In this document: positions 51,712 through 64,000 of the stretch, in pieces
Layout: every line of letters starts with the position of its first letter
Position numbering within the stretch: position 1 is the stretch's first letter
NCBI GenBank assembly: GCA_947179485.1
Contig: OX359248.1
Span: 27,475,378-27,539,377, forward strand
Direction of reading: 5' to 3'
Length of the DNA: 64,000 nucleotides
Source of the DNA: Allacma fusca
Lineage: Eukaryota > Arthropoda > Collembola > Symphypleona > Sminthuridae
The notes under the pieces: generated by a model
Told to the model about the DNA's origin: nothing
What the model saw: only the letters and a program-made list of their open reading frames with translations
Database searches by the model: none
Made by a program: the position numbers and the translations under genes

Positions 51712-51731
51712 TACATACATACATACATAGA
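51712..51731. repeat. (CATA)n microsatellite
   Basis: A run of about five CATA units in the 3' UTR of the kinase gene, just after its stop codon on the minus strand. Confidence 0.85.
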
Positions 51732-51733
51732 AT

Positions 51734-54153
51734 TCAATATTGTACAAACACATCCTCCTCATGTCCATTGTTGGCCAACTTGAAGTGGGGCGGGACGTTG
51801 GAAGTGCTCTCCAAAGATTTTTTGGCACAGTGAGTGCCACGACCAGCACACATCTCCAGAGGAAGCTGATGAAGCAGTCCAGAAATAAATCCAGCGTTGA
51901 GGCAATCTCCTGCCCCAGAAACACTCTTCAAATCCTTTGGATGAATATCCGGTGCGGGAAAATGCATGGCACTGAAGCTGTTTCCATCTCTTTCCAGAAC
52001 CTTAAAATAGAGAGCATCACATTTTAAAATCCTGTAAAATTTGATTAATTAGAAGTTGGGGAGGGGGGAGGTGTGGGAAGGAGGGAGGAGAAAATAGAAC
52101 ATTAAGCTTTGAGAAGAAAGCCGAGTATTAGCATAACTTACAAAAAATCCTTGGGTTCCTCTCGTGAGTAAAATAATTTCTAGACCGGTGAATATGGAAA
52201 AACAATGGGAGATTAGGTGAGACAAAGTGGGATGGGTTGGGAGGAAATTGCCAGCGGTTAGAATTTCATTGATGTTCATGTCAATATTCATAGAAATGGA
52301 TGAGTTATCTCCTGCTTTGTCCCAATTATCAAAGCCTTTTTCAAGCGTTGCAAATTCAGCCTGTGAACTCGGAAGAGCCGTAATGCTCATCAGTTCACGG
52401 AGATTAGGTGAGATGTAACGAAGGCTGCTCCAGTACTCCCGGGGTACCTCTAAAATCTTCTTTGCCTTCCGGATTTCCGTCGGCTCGAACCATACTAGTA
52501 ATTGTGTATGCATGTGCCCGGCAAATAATCAACAAAATTATCGTCACTACTCACAATTCCATCCATATTACTGATACATTCAATACACATTCAACTCTAG
52601 AGCGTTCCCTCCCAATGGTTCCTAAAACTTTCATCGTCCCACGGATATATATATATTTTCAGATCGTGCTCAGAGATTATTTTCCTCGTAAAACTAAAAC
52701 AACCCACCACAAACTGGAATCTCTCCCACCGCCAAAACGACTACTATTCCTCCATATTATAATTACTACACACATCCCTTTCCACAGGAAAGAGAGAGAC
52801 AATTACATGGAGGTGCATCCATCTGTGTACATACTATTCATGGTTGTATTTTATTTCAAATAATTTCCACCTTGGAGTGGGAAACATGTATTTTTGGCAT
52901 GCTATTACATTTTGTGGGGGGGAAAAACTCAGAGTAATATCCGGAGTACTCAGATTGGAAATGGAAAAGGAAAACTCACGTGGAACAGAATAACGAAAGC
53001 AGATCTCAAAGACAGTAGACATTGTTTCTGTTGGGATATTCCCATCAAGGAGGACAATGGAGGCTCGTCGAATATCTTCAATGTGCCCCTTCAACATTTC
53101 TGAAGAGATGTCACAATGAACTGTCATGTCACCCAATCCAAAAACACATTCTCCTTTGTGGTTGAGCAGGGCTGAGTAAATTGCTGTAGGGCTTTTAGCT
53201 GTCAGGATACCTGCCATGTCCTATGAGAAACAAATTGAAGTTTTTTAATGCATGCATAATTATATCCTTGAATATCGTACACACAACTTTTTTCCATTAC
53301 CATATACACATCTTAAAGGGCGGCTGTACTGACTATACTAGCATCATGTACGAGGATGCTTCAATATGTAGCAAAATACCTAAAGTTTCGTATTTTTCCC
53401 CAGCTCTTTATTTTCATTCAAAACATAAGGCTAAGCCAATGTTAGTAAACGCTAATCACTCTTTGGAAATCAGGTTGAATGAAATCCGTTGAAATAGGGC
53501 TTACGCAACTGCATGTGACATGGCTCAAAATTTTGGATCCTACAGATACTTTACCTTCACTTGTGTGGAAGTGTATTATAGTGTGTTTATATTAATTAAG
53601 GATATATACTATGAGGCTTGAAATGCCTTTAATACAGGTCTAATGAACTAAATCCCTTTTGACATTGCTTTCCTTTTAGAGACTTTTAAAACAAAAAAAA
53701 AACTTGTTTGCCGAACTTTGCCTTCCAATTAAGCATGACCTCCAGAAACTAAACGAAGTACAAATTTTGTTTCGGAGAGACTAAAAAATAAATTCCGGGA
53801 TTGGAATAAACCTTTAAGATTAATTCCGGAAAGGCTGAGTCAACCACAGTTGCAAAGGTTTAGGTCAGGGCTGTAATAAAAAATCTCATCAAGTTTTATC
53901 TCTCTCAACCCTCATATGCCTTGTGTGCTTATGAATCGAAAATTACACGGGTCGTAACCAGACGTAAACGTCGGGAAATATGTACCATTTGATTTTCCTT
54001 GAAATTCCTCACAATCTCCCGACCAAACAAGTCATTCCCGATGGCTGAAATGAACAAAGGACTGTGGCCTAGTTTCTGCAGTGCCTCCGCCATATTTCTT
54101 CCCACTCCTCCTGGAACAGTTCGGATCTTTGTTCGATGAGTTCTTCCATCTGA
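51734..54153 (-). CDS. PfkB-family carbohydrate kinase, pseudouridine-kinase-like (5' end not resolved)
   Basis: Exons on the minus strand: 54153-53986, 53220-52980, 52494-52142 and 52000-51734, all in phase, encoding about 342 residues up to the stop. Seen: PfkB signature 1 as PGGVGRNMAEALQKLG, FISAIGNDLFG, VLLDGN, LWFEPTEI (compare PVWFEP), SPNLREL, and signature 2 as SVSGAGDCLNAGF with the catalytic-base Asp in GAGD. The GGVGRN/SVSGAGD combination is typical of pseudouridine kinases, which phosphorylate pseudouridine from RNA breakdown. The N-terminal strand with the GGxxxD sugar-binding motif was not found, so at least one 5' exon is missing. A 27-nt exon at 56624-56598 (MGSEKLAGP, good donor) is phase-compatible but unproven. 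A fused PsuG glycosidase domain was not seen. Confidence 0.8.
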
Positions 54154-56597
54154 CTGCAAAATACATTGAAATAATAAACTTAGAACAGAATAATTATTAT
54201 TATACATTAAAATAAAAAAAATAAGACTTCTCATTTCCAGCGACAAAATTATTAACAACCTTGCAAGTGCCCTTGAACATTGTATTGCATAACAATGACC
54301 TTAATAAATCCCAGTTACACTTCATGCGTTAAAATCGATTTTCATCTCTAAAATTAGTTTTTATGACACACTAACCAAGGAATCAAAATGTTTGGGAATT
54401 AAAACCTTCTGGAACATACATATATACGCTTCAATCAAAATATACAGTGCAAGAATCCCATTATTTTAAATTTGAGAAGAAATATTACTAAAAGATTAGA
54501 ATAGTACAAGGAAACTACATTTTTCTCGAAATTCTCTTTTCGGCTAATGAACAATAATAATAATTACTACTGGTGTAGGAACATGCAAGTAAATAATAAA
54601 GTACGTCAGAAATTGCACCTCAAGAGGTTCTCCGTCACTTGAAGAAATTCCAATACATACTCCATCCACACATATGTATGTAATTACATAAATAGAAGAA
54701 ACTAAATTTGAGAAAATGATTTGTAACAACTGGCTCCTATTTGTTTCCTTGCACGCGATCACACTTTACCTTTCTCATCAACTTACCACAAATAGACGCA
54801 TCTGTGTAAATCCGAGATTGGAAAACCTAAATTATTATGCGCCCATAACTGTCTCTGTACATATGAATGTACTTGGATGCAGTTCCATTCCCTACATACA
54901 AATATATAGAGGCATACGTCCCGAACAAATAAGGTCCTGCACGGAAACACATTTCAATGTGGGGTAATAGAAACCCGTAAACTTTTCACAGCTCGGGATA
55001 TGTACGTACCTGCTACTGCTCCCTGAGAACATATATATGTAGTTACCTTATGTACGTCTGTACATGCATTTATAATTACTGGTGTAAAGCAATGTCGAGG
55101 GTGCTCCATATTTCAAGGCTACCTCTCTGTACGTACATATGTAGACACATTTCGGACCCGAAATTATCCGTAGACGAAAATTTCCTCATAAACTACAATT
55201 AATTAACACTTTATTCTCTCCTGCATTTTCCTTTCCTGCCAGAGAACAACTCATAGAAGAGAGCTTCCTCCCATAATTAAAGTCTATTTCTCCTTATTTA
55301 ACCCCACCGCACTCCCATCCTACATTTCTTCAGTGGGATAAAACTTTCACAGACATCACCCGAAACTTTCCTCAATGAACTACCGCTCTGCTGAATAAAA
55401 TCTCAAGAAATATTGGATGAAGGCATCTTGATAGTTGAAATTTATTTAGCATGAATTAAGACTGAACACTTGCCAGTTGTTATCCATGAATTACGAAAAT
55501 CCATTTCAAGTCACAACTGCACCAACAGGGTGGAAATTTCAAAGAGGTACATATACATACATAGATTGCAGGAATATCAAAACTTGAATATTTAAGTATG
55601 TATGCGACATTTGGTATCCAAATGATTTGAATTTTAAGTTGGAAGTTTCAACTGTAATAATTTTTACTGGTGGAAACTGCAATGGAAGCAATAAAGTCAT
55701 TAGTTTCAAATTAAACTGAATCTGTAGCAATGACCCTGACTCAGACTTGCAGTTTGCAGTGACTCCGTCTGAACTTCTTCATCACGACTGCACCCTCAAA
55801 TGATAAATGCACAGTGTACAGGGGCTTGAGGTACAATAAAAGTTAATCACTCAAATACATTTCCAATTTAAGCGAAATCCTATAACTAGCATAATCCCAT
55901 TACGCCCAGTATTTTATATATAAGTAGATAGTCAAAGCCAGTATATCCCATTCTTTAGTATTGAGAGCACCTCTTCTTTAATTATGGCAAGAGTGCTTAT
56001 GTATACGTACCTACAGCTAATGCAGCTTCATTAACTTTCATCATAATTTTCAGTATCTACATCTTGCTACTCTACACTGTGTTCATATGACATGACCCAA
56101 GAGTATACGTTATTCAAACAACTGAAAATGCTATTAAGTAAGAGACAGACTCCTGATATTTTTTCGCGGAGACTTGCCCAGTAACGAAAGTACAGAAACC
56201 CAAGGCAATATTATATTAGGGACAAGTCAATAGTAACTATCTACCTCACGGGCTATTACAGTCTTGGCAGAAAAGTCCTCAAAAGAGAAACACAACTTTC
56301 CCTCCTGAGTATTATCAATTGATTATATTACATTCGTAGTGAGGAATGTGAGTGTAGGTGGAGAGTCATATTAATATCATTAGACTCTGATTCTATCGGC
56401 AATATTATGTTCATGCATCATAAACTATTTTCATATCTTCATGTGATCACCACAGCGGAAAATCAAAACTGAAAAGTAAGAGTTCTTCCCCGTCTTACTG
56501 CATATAATTATACATATATACATACCTATATAGATTTGTGTGTGTGTGTATGGCAGGATTCCTATACGACGTTTCAGGGAAATACTGAAACACTTAC
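54154..56597. other. Probable 5' intron of the kinase gene, no exon proven
   Basis: Strongly AT-rich. I looked for a short exon with a GGxxxD motif on the minus strand and found none. No gene on the plus strand is supported. Confidence 0.4.
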
Positions 56598-56624
56598 AGG
56601 CCCAGCAAGTTTTTCCGATCCCAT
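56598..56624 (-). CDS. Possible first coding exon of the kinase gene
   Basis: ATG followed by GSEKLAGP and a consensus donor GTAAGT, in phase 0 like the first proven kinase exon at 54153. A direct join would give a protein without the sugar-binding GGxxxD strand, so another exon is expected between them. Transcript data would settle this. Confidence 0.25.
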
Positions 56625-56742
56625 TATGTCACAAAGACTTCACATCTCCACAGGCCAAAACTTCTTTCCATTTCCAGTAATCAAATAGTAATGAGCTGGG
56701 ACTTGAAATTTCAACTTAAACTTCCCTGCTTCAATATTTTAG

Positions 56743-57307
56743 CCAGGTTTTGTGGGAGAGGTGGAGGTTGGATAAAATGGGACCCAGGACCAGCCTGGCA
56801 TGCCCCAACTTAGGAAGTGTTCCACATCGTCCTCAAAACGGTGGAAGGTCCTCAAAAGAAAGTCTGGAGCGTGAAAGTATCTCTTACTTCCTGCCTTTGT
56901 CTCTGATTTCAAGAACGTCTCCTGTGAGAACCCGAGGAATTGTCAACACTGACAGGTGAAGAGAGAGAGAGAGAGAAAGAGAAGTCATTGAGAGGAAAGA
57001 GAAAAAGTAGAAAAAAAAAGTCTGAGTTCCGCTGGAGAAAGGGAACCAACCCCTCACTAGGAAATTACGGATTGGCAAAAGCCCTTTTCGGACAGACATT
57101 ACGCAAACTGCACAATACTTTCTCAATGGCAGCCTGACAAAAACATGTACAACAAATGTAATTGTAAATAGAGGGGGGAAGAAAAACTTTTTCATCCCAC
57201 AAGTCAGATACCTCGATGACTCCGGCGATCGGGCTGAACTCGAGAAAATGGAATACAGAATGTTATTGAAACAATGTGACCGAGAGCTAGACTGTGTCAA
57301 AACAAGG
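56743..57307 (+). CDS. Candidate internal exon pair of an unidentified plus-strand gene
   Basis: Exon C (56743-56955; acceptor ATATTTTAG, donor CAG-GTGAAG) and exon D (57172-57307; acceptor GTAAATAG, donor AGG-GTAAGG) join in phase. They read DKMGPRTSLACPNLG..., RSSKESLERES and then KKNFFIPQVRYLDDSGDRAELEKMEYRML..., ending with a charged helix. Exon D looks strongly coding and is open in its frame for about 100 codons. I do not recognise the family, and neither start nor stop is found. Possible later exons are 59078-59179 (donor GTGAGT) and 59392-59441 (FQAQIRTLDLDEVPFP), both phase-compatible after exon D. If real, the kinase 5' region overlaps this gene on the other strand. Confidence 0.35.
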
Positions 57308-57771
57308 GTAAGGAAGTCAAAGTAATCTACTCACTCGGAACATACATAACACACCCAAGCCAAAAAGGAAAGGAAGAAAAGAGGTAAAGACTACATTTTA
57401 TTTTAGAAATCGCTTCTCACATACTCTCCGAATCCAAGTTAAAACTCATGTACCCGACCCGCTTCGTAGAGGTAGCTGAGTGCATCATGAGTATGAGTGT
57501 GTGACTTTGTCCTTGTTCCATCCGAAAACAAGTGTGTGTGTGTATATGAGTGAGAGAGTGAGAGAGTGAGAGAGGCAGCAGCAGCAGCAGCATGCGGCCA
57601 TGGAGTAGAACGCAACCAACCAGGCAACAGCAAGGAACTTGTCGTACCGAAATCTACTTCACCCAACCAAAATACCCGTCTCTCAGGTTGGTTTCCTTCA
57701 GTCCACTCTCTCGTCTGACACAGTCTTCATTCAAGAATTTCGCTGTTGGAAAAACTCTTACCGTCTCTATC

Positions 57772-57774
57772 TCA

Positions 57775-57812
<38 letters not shown>
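57772..57812. repeat. Compound (CT)n(CA)n microsatellite
   Basis: A run of CT units passes directly into CA units. The surrounding sequence, including a (GCA) run near 57575, is unusually GC-rich and low in complexity. Confidence 0.9.
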
Positions 57813-57813
<1 letters not shown>

Positions 57814-60800
57814 TACTGTGTCCCATACAACAAACACTCACCCGAACACTGTGTACATAGTAAACTCCTCATTGGCACAGGCAATTGCCCTCGTTTACTA
57901 CATAATATTCTTCAGCATCATTGCACTCACACTCAACTGTATACCCTTGTCACCAATTTTTAATGTCCTCCTACCCCTTTTTCATTATTTCAGTCTAAAG
58001 GGGCTCTCTCACTGACTCAACGTCATCTTTCTACTCCTCACGGAGACCCTCTCTTCCATCTCAGACCTTCTTTTCCTTCATCAAAGGATTCCTCTCAAAG
58101 GATTCAATTTAAATGCACACTGCCTCCGTAATCCAAGACTCAGGCACTCAGCAAGGAATGAGGTACTAGGACCAGTTCTCCTAGCCCCATCGTCACCAAC
58201 ACAGTCTCATCTTGGAATCTTACAGTGTGATATTAGGTTCACTTGTAGCCCCAAACCCCCAATAAATTGTTTCGTTTGAAAATTCTCCAACCCTCTCGAT
58301 CTAAATAATAAGTTCCCTGCTCATAGTAGGTGGATTTTTATCCTTCAAATTCGGATTCTCAGAAAGTGCTTCTTCGTGGGACAGTTGATCTCGGTGTAGT
58401 CATTGTGAGGTCCCAAAAAAAATTGTTTTATTCTGTACCTACATAATTGTAATTATAAAGTACAACTCATGAGGAAGGAGTCAAGTTGAAAGAATTATGT
58501 GGAGGAAATAATTTTTTTAGAAGCTTATCTTCTTCCAATATTTCCTGGGGAAGCTACTCCTTCTCGCACTGTGCTTGTACAAAGTATACGATCGTATTGT
58601 TGCTTAGAAAGCAAGATTTATTTGACTGCTTGAGTTGTGACTACGTGTTCCAGATAAAACTGTGTGAAACGGATTCTGAGCATTGAAGTTTATAAATATA
58701 AGGGATATCTCATTTGGGTTAATAAACGTTCCAGAAAATCTCAAAAGTTACCCCCTCAATCTAAATATACATTTGGACTCCTCATACAGAAGTTATAAGT
58801 GTGTGAATTATACATTTGGTGGAATTCATTAGATCCCTGTGACGTTGTTTTTACTCTCCTTTTTTTAAAAAAAAAAAAAGAAACCATAGAAAGGCGACAA
58901 CACAAGGCTTGACGAATATGAAAGGTTACATTTTACAGTTTTAATAAGATTTCTAGAAGGAAAGGGTGAAACTTTTCCTCTGGTCACAGAGTTCCAGAAT
59001 TTTTTTTATTAGTGTTCCGTCAGACTCAACTGCCAAGTTTTACAAGTAAATTTGTGGTTTTTCATCTTTCCACTCAGAATTGTCTTGATAAACAGAGTAT
59101 AAGTTGGGGAGGAACCCCAGGTTTTCTGTGGGCATTGGACTGTCTCCCTTATTGTCTACAACTTGAATTGAAATACTCGGTGAGTTTAATTACGTTGAAA
59201 AGTGCTTTTGTGTGTACTAGGAATTCAAAACTTTTCAAATTTCTCCAAGACTCTCAAACTCTAACTAACTTCAACTAGCCTTTCTCATGTGGACAGTTTG
59301 GGATATCCTCAATTGTGGCTTTATTTTTTCCTGAAGGTAGGTATAATATTATTTTTTACTGTTATTTTCCCCACATATTGCTTTGCTACAGTTCCAGGCT
59401 CAGATTCGCACATTGGATTTAGATGAAGTACCGTTTCCAAGGTCGGTTGGAAAATTCCACCATATCTGAAATTAGCTATTTATTTAAAAAAAAAAGTAGT
59501 AAGGCTCTGAGCTTTAGTATGGGCGTCACATATATGACGAACGATAATGTGAGAAATTTTTAAACCCTACCACACAGAGTATGAAGAGTAATAAGACAAC
59601 CTCTCACGTTTCAAATGCTAATTTAAAAAGAAAATCGATTTCCCACTACTGTACTGCCGCTTCTCAAATAACTCCACACTGGGAACACTCAAGTGGTGTA
59701 TAGTTCCAGGAGTGGGAATCTCCTTAGAAAATAGTTGGGTTAGTTGGAGATTCCCAGAGACTATATGGCCCGAACATATTTAGAATAAGATAAACCAGGA
59801 AAACAAACTTTAGGGAAAAAACCTCGAACCTAAAGGCAAAGTACAAGTGTCGTTCTGTTGACCATAATGTTTAGTAGGGAAATTTCCTCGCTGACGATCA
59901 AGCAATGCGGCATACAAAAACTGATAAAATTTTAATAGACTTTGTATGCACACTCAAACACACACACACACACATCTCCAAGTTTTTAGCCTTGACTTTG
60001 TCTTGACAACAAATCCTTCTTAAAATCTCCGTCCTTTACCCGCAGCCAAAAAGGAGCATATGCAGTAATGGAGAAAAGTCTCCTGTGATATAAAATGTAA
60101 CTGCAAAAGAGAGCCGTATTTTTTTTCAGTCATATAAAGGGATTTGCCTCAAATGCATTTGGGTTGGAAATAAAACAAAATGGTAATACTACCATGCAAC
60201 ATATACTCAGTCAAAGAAAATTCGTCCAGTTCCAAAGAGACGGAGCAAAAACTTAAGATAAATTGACAAAATCGGTTAGAAAATATAGTTCTGCCCCAAG
60301 TGTGTCCATGTATCTACTTGCATATCTCTTTCAATAGTAATATATAGTAGTAATTGCTTTAAAAAATTATAAGATAAACAAATACAAGTGTTCCTTTGAA
60401 GCCCCCTACTTAAGTAAGACTTTGATCCAGCTGATAATTTTTTTATGGTGTATTTACTGAGATAACCAAAATACGCCGGGAAATCTAATTCCCGAACATC
60501 CATTCCAATTCTCTACTGCGTCAATTTTTAAATCTCTCTGACAAGGATGAATGGACGGGGACGGGGCTTTTTAAAACTAAATTATTGCCTTCTGAAAACA
60601 GTTTCAGCTCCCGCAAAGTATCTACGTCCCAATGTGTTTTCCTTGAAGACATGCTCTCGCTTATGTGGAGGACAAGTATTATTACTAAAGGCCACTGTCT
60701 TCGTAAATGTATTGTGTCACAGAGATAATAAGGATGGTGATATAATTTGAGGGAAAACAATATAAACAGTTTCCCTTCTCCTCCCTCGTTCCTACTACTT

Positions 60801-60846
60801 ACGGCGGGCAGTACTATGGGCTCCGACCATAAAAATAATATCTAGG

Positions 60847-60848
<2 letters not shown>
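57813..60848. other. AT-rich sequence with only weak exon candidates
   Basis: Apart from the possible plus-strand exons at 59078-59179 and 59392-59441, I see nothing that can be called. Frames at 58486-58686 and 60276-60760 have no supporting splice sites or motifs. Confidence 0.4.

Positions 60849-60912
<64 letters not shown>
60849..60912. repeat. (CA)n microsatellite
   Basis: About 31 uninterrupted CA dinucleotides. A second shorter (CA)n lies at about 61172-61196. Confidence 0.95.
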
Positions 60913-60915
<3 letters not shown>

Positions 60916-61316
60916 TTACAGCTCAGAGGAGACCATATGTAGCTCTTTGGGATTCTACTGAAGGAGATACCAAGAGTGCCACCCTGGCATGCAATACCGT
61001 CCACATAGACAGATCCCGATATTCTCCGGAACCTTTATAAGCGGCTTCGGATTTGAGATGTGACATTGGCAAGAATACACTTGTTGTCTCCAATAAAATC
61101 CAATGATGCAGATATGTACGAGGGTAGTAGGGACAGGGCATTTTCAAGATCTCCTCCCTCAATGGAACTTACAGACACACACACACACACACACACAAAC
61201 AGAGGAGTGAGTGTCTACAGCAACTCAAAGATCCAGGGACTATGTGATCTGGACGGTAACCTTGTGTAAACCTCTCCGTGCCATGCAAAGCTTTCAGAAA
61301 AGTACCAGGAAAGAAA

Positions 61317-61429
61317 CTACGATCCTATCCCAATATTGTCATCTGAAACGGGATCAGCATCACTCGATACATTACTATTATCATTAGTTCCATCAAAGAA
61401 TAATAATGGAGTCAGACCTTGTAACACTC
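61317..61429 (-). CDS. Candidate terminal exon of an unidentified minus-strand gene
   Basis: After the acceptor CCTTTCCTGCAG, a frame encodes 36 residues (VLQGLTPLLFFDGTNDNSN... rich in Asp, Asn and Ser) and then a stop. An upstream hydrophobic segment at about 61551-61526 (MVWVVIVIG, followed by a donor-like GTAAGT) could join to it, but the best donor there is out of phase. No family is recognised. Confidence 0.2.
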
Positions 61430-64000
61430 CTGCAGGAAAGGAGCCATCAAGCAATTACATGGTTGTGGTGCATATTAAAAACACATTGGGGCTTGCGTAA
61501 CCTCTACACTCCTGGTGTGGCTCTCCCCCACTTACACCAATGACAATGACTACCCAAACCATATATGTAGGTATATATATCTATAGATAATTATACGTAC
61601 GAACACATTGAAGACTCAAACAGCTTCGAAACTTCGGTAAAAAACCTTTTTTTTAGTTCTTATTCATCCCCTGTAGCAATACTTGATTCCCTCCTTCAAC
61701 TCTCAGGAAATAAAATGACTACTCTCATAATTTCTTTTTGTTTGTGCCACTCCTGAGTCCACACTCCTCAATAGTTAGCAGAGACAGACACACACACACC
61801 AATATCCATTATATACAGAAAGTTGTACATAAGAATATTACAACGCTAGTAGTCCGTGCCATTTGCCCAACGAAACAATTCCCAGTCATCTTAATTTTTC
61901 TTCTCCCTCGCTTGCTTACACACGCTGGTGTACAAATGACTGTTACAATAATATTATAGAAAAACCCCCCGGAGAAAACCAACACAGAGGAAATTAATCA
62001 CTTAGAAAATGTCATGTTTTAATCGGCTTTCACATTTTCCTCCACAGTCTTTGTATGTACAGATATATACTTAGGACTGCATTTAGTATGTCTGGGACGA
62101 TACTTACAAATGCATAAAAACGCTCCATAGTACAACACACGGGCATTGAATGTAGTAGCTCTGTACTGTACGTATGTAATAATTAGTAGAGTTCCTCCCA
62201 ATACTAAGACATTGGTTACATACTGTAAAAAATAGTTGCTCTCACAAGCATTGGGAACCCTTTTCATGTCCCCATGTAAATCGCATTACTCAAGAATTAC
62301 GCAACGCATTGGAAAGTAATTAGTGTTCCGTTCCCACTTGACGCTCCCAGCAATTATTTCAAAGAAAGCACAATTTTTAAGAGTTATTACTCTCTTACAG
62401 TTGAGATTCGGATATACTCTAAAACTTCCTCGTAATTATTTAGTTTTTGAATTCTCTTGGATGATGAATACATATGATGGAACATTAGGTGAATTTAATT
62501 ATTCTGAAACAATAAGCTTTGGCTCCACAGTCTCAGTTTTATCTGTAATGTTGTGGCTAAAAATAGGGCTTGGCTTCATTTGATGAACGGTTCTGGATAA
62601 ACAGCTTAATTAAATTTCTCGGGAACTGAAAGGTGACTGACTATACGTTGTCAAAAAGGTAGATGTGTTGATTTAGAGTACCTACAGTTTGTGCCTGTAC
62701 TAATTTGAAGGGGGAGGTATTAACTGAGTCAAGGCCGTCAGAGTCATGTGTTTCACTTCGAATGTGAGTTATCCTTTGTGAAGGGGAGAGAATATCATTG
62801 TGATATTTTTTTTTTTGAGGATAGAGTGAGGAGGAATAGAAGATGACTCGTGGTCTCAATCCATACGCACATCAGCAGCAGTAGAGCCTGCCAACTAGTA
62901 GTTGTTCAAGTAAATTAGGAGAGTTGGGAAACTTGAGGTGTATTTTTTTTCTTGAGGCGGTTCCTTCTCCTCACTGATTCATCTCTATACAAACTAATTT
63001 TGAACTAACTTACCTATAGAGTGCTCATTATGCAATAGAATTCAGCAGGCTGCATGAGTCTTCAACTTGTACTTTAAATTTTGAGTTGGGACAAATTGAA
63101 AATAGAAGATGAGCTGAAGGTATTTTCCTTCCTGTCTCCCTCCTGTCCTGCTCCCCAACAAACTACAGTACATACACAGACTTGGGGAGTCTTAATGATG
63201 AGAACAAACTTGATGAGACGTTCCTGGCGGAAAGGCAACCCGAGACAATTCTATTTTAATCAAATCTTGTCACTGCAAACTCCGGACGTCAATAGATTGT
63301 CTTGCTCTTATATTTGCCCCGTTCTTTATCTTTAAATTGAACTAGTTTCAAAAGCGCAGTTTATTCTCTCTTAAATTATTACTAGCGGCGTCAAAAGTTC
63401 GGGAAGAGAATCCTCATCGTCACGTATCTACTTGATCTTCCACTCCTTTGGCACGAGTAGGTCACACGTTCTCATCCCCTCCGAAATCATATGTTATTGT
63501 ATTAAAAGCCATGTATGAACGAATAACATATTGTTTTCATCCGATTTACTCAAAAATGTGAACGATTCCACAAATATTTGCAAAGGATGAATAATTCAAA
63601 AGTATTTATAAATTTTGAACCTCTATATCGTTGTTTGCCAGCAAGTCACCAGCTGAGAAATAATAAAAGGAAGAAGACCTGGCTCACTACATATGTATAT
63701 CTAGCTTCATACACAATTTTGCAGAAAATCAAAACAATCTACAGAATAAAAAAAAAACCCGAGGTACGGAAAACACTGTCGTTCTTTTTAGGACTCCTCT
63801 CTATTATGTTTCCTCACGTCTCCTTCACTCTCTTAAATCTACTACTCAGAAGCTTTTGTACCGAGAGGGGAAAACACTCATGAAAAATATTCATCCAGAT
63901 CATCAATTTTTATTTGGAAAAACTGCTCCGTAGGTGGAACTCTTGTCCAAGTTTTTCTTGGAATTGAATTGAGTTTAATATGGTTAAGGGTTTTACTTGA
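61430..64000. other. AT-rich sequence, no gene seen
   Basis: Short frames only, at 62019-62267, 62323-62583 and 63578-63883, none with motifs or paired splice sites. The region could be intron of a gene extending beyond the window. Confidence 0.4.

Noticed and set aside
52408-52863. 151-codon plus-strand frame
   Set aside because: Antisense to a kinase exon that has both conserved motifs and paired splice sites.
54611-54709. Possible kinase exon reading ICVDGVCIGISSSDGEPLE on the minus strand
   Set aside because: It ends in phase with the next exon, but the GGxxxD motif is not present and the donor (GTGCAA) is weak.
56884-57300. 138-codon minus-strand frame
   Set aside because: Low-complexity Ser/Leu and Phe tracts from (GA)n sequence; the plus strand gives splice-compatible exons instead.
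62175-62228. Minus-strand segment NVLVLGGTLLIITY after a good acceptor, resembling the first strand of a PfkB kinase
   Set aside because: The key aspartate of GGxxxD is isoleucine, and it lies about 8 kb from the proven exons; probably chance.
1-64000. CRISPR arrays, operons, rRNA or tRNA genes
   Set aside because: The window is animal nuclear DNA with spliced genes; no spaced direct repeats of CRISPR type and no convincing tRNA box pairs were seen by eye. A covariance-model scan would be needed to exclude small RNAs.

Overview
This is an AT-rich animal nuclear genome window, most likely from an arthropod. It has GT-AG introns, (CA)n/(GA)n microsatellites, many small inverted-repeat transposons, a giant chitin-binding matrix protein, and clear animal homologues of ASAP and BLOC1S5. 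I cannot fix the species; a springtail or a crustacean would fit, but that is only a guess.

Layout. 1-1.0 kb: a foldback element and the 3' flank of gene 1. 1.0-13.6 kb (minus): a five-exon gene for a secreted protein of about 3,020 residues. It carries chitin-binding-like cysteine modules at both ends around about 200 silk-like decapeptides, which are encoded by a 30-bp coding minisatellite within one 7.2-kb exon. 13.6-19.15 kb: flank with a LINE relic and foldback repeats. 19.15-22.47 kb (minus): a truncated tandem copy of gene 1 that keeps the signal peptide and N-terminal cysteine module, then stops, giving an intact 149-residue secreted protein. The duplicated segment (about 9.95-15.9 kb and 19.15-24.65 kb) carries different private transposons in each copy. 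27.6-29.5 kb (minus): BLOC1S5 (Muted) in three exons. 34.7-42.4 kb (plus): a 15-exon ASAP gene (BAR, PH, ArfGAP, ankyrin, SH3), whose reading frame I followed through every splice. 51.7-54.2 kb or beyond (minus): a PfkB-family kinase, closest to pseudouridine kinases, with an unresolved 5' end. 48.8-51.1 kb and 56.7-57.3 kb (plus): two weaker candidate genes. The rest to 64 kb is AT-rich intron or intergenic sequence with microsatellites.

How the genes relate. BLOC1S5 and ASAP are divergently arranged, about 5 kb apart, and both act in membrane traffic (lysosome-related organelles; Arf GTPase control at actin-rich membranes). Nothing shows that they are co-regulated. The chitin-binding silk-like gene and its truncated copy form one local family. 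The short copy could bind the same target without adding the repetitive polymer, which makes this pair the most unusual feature of the window.
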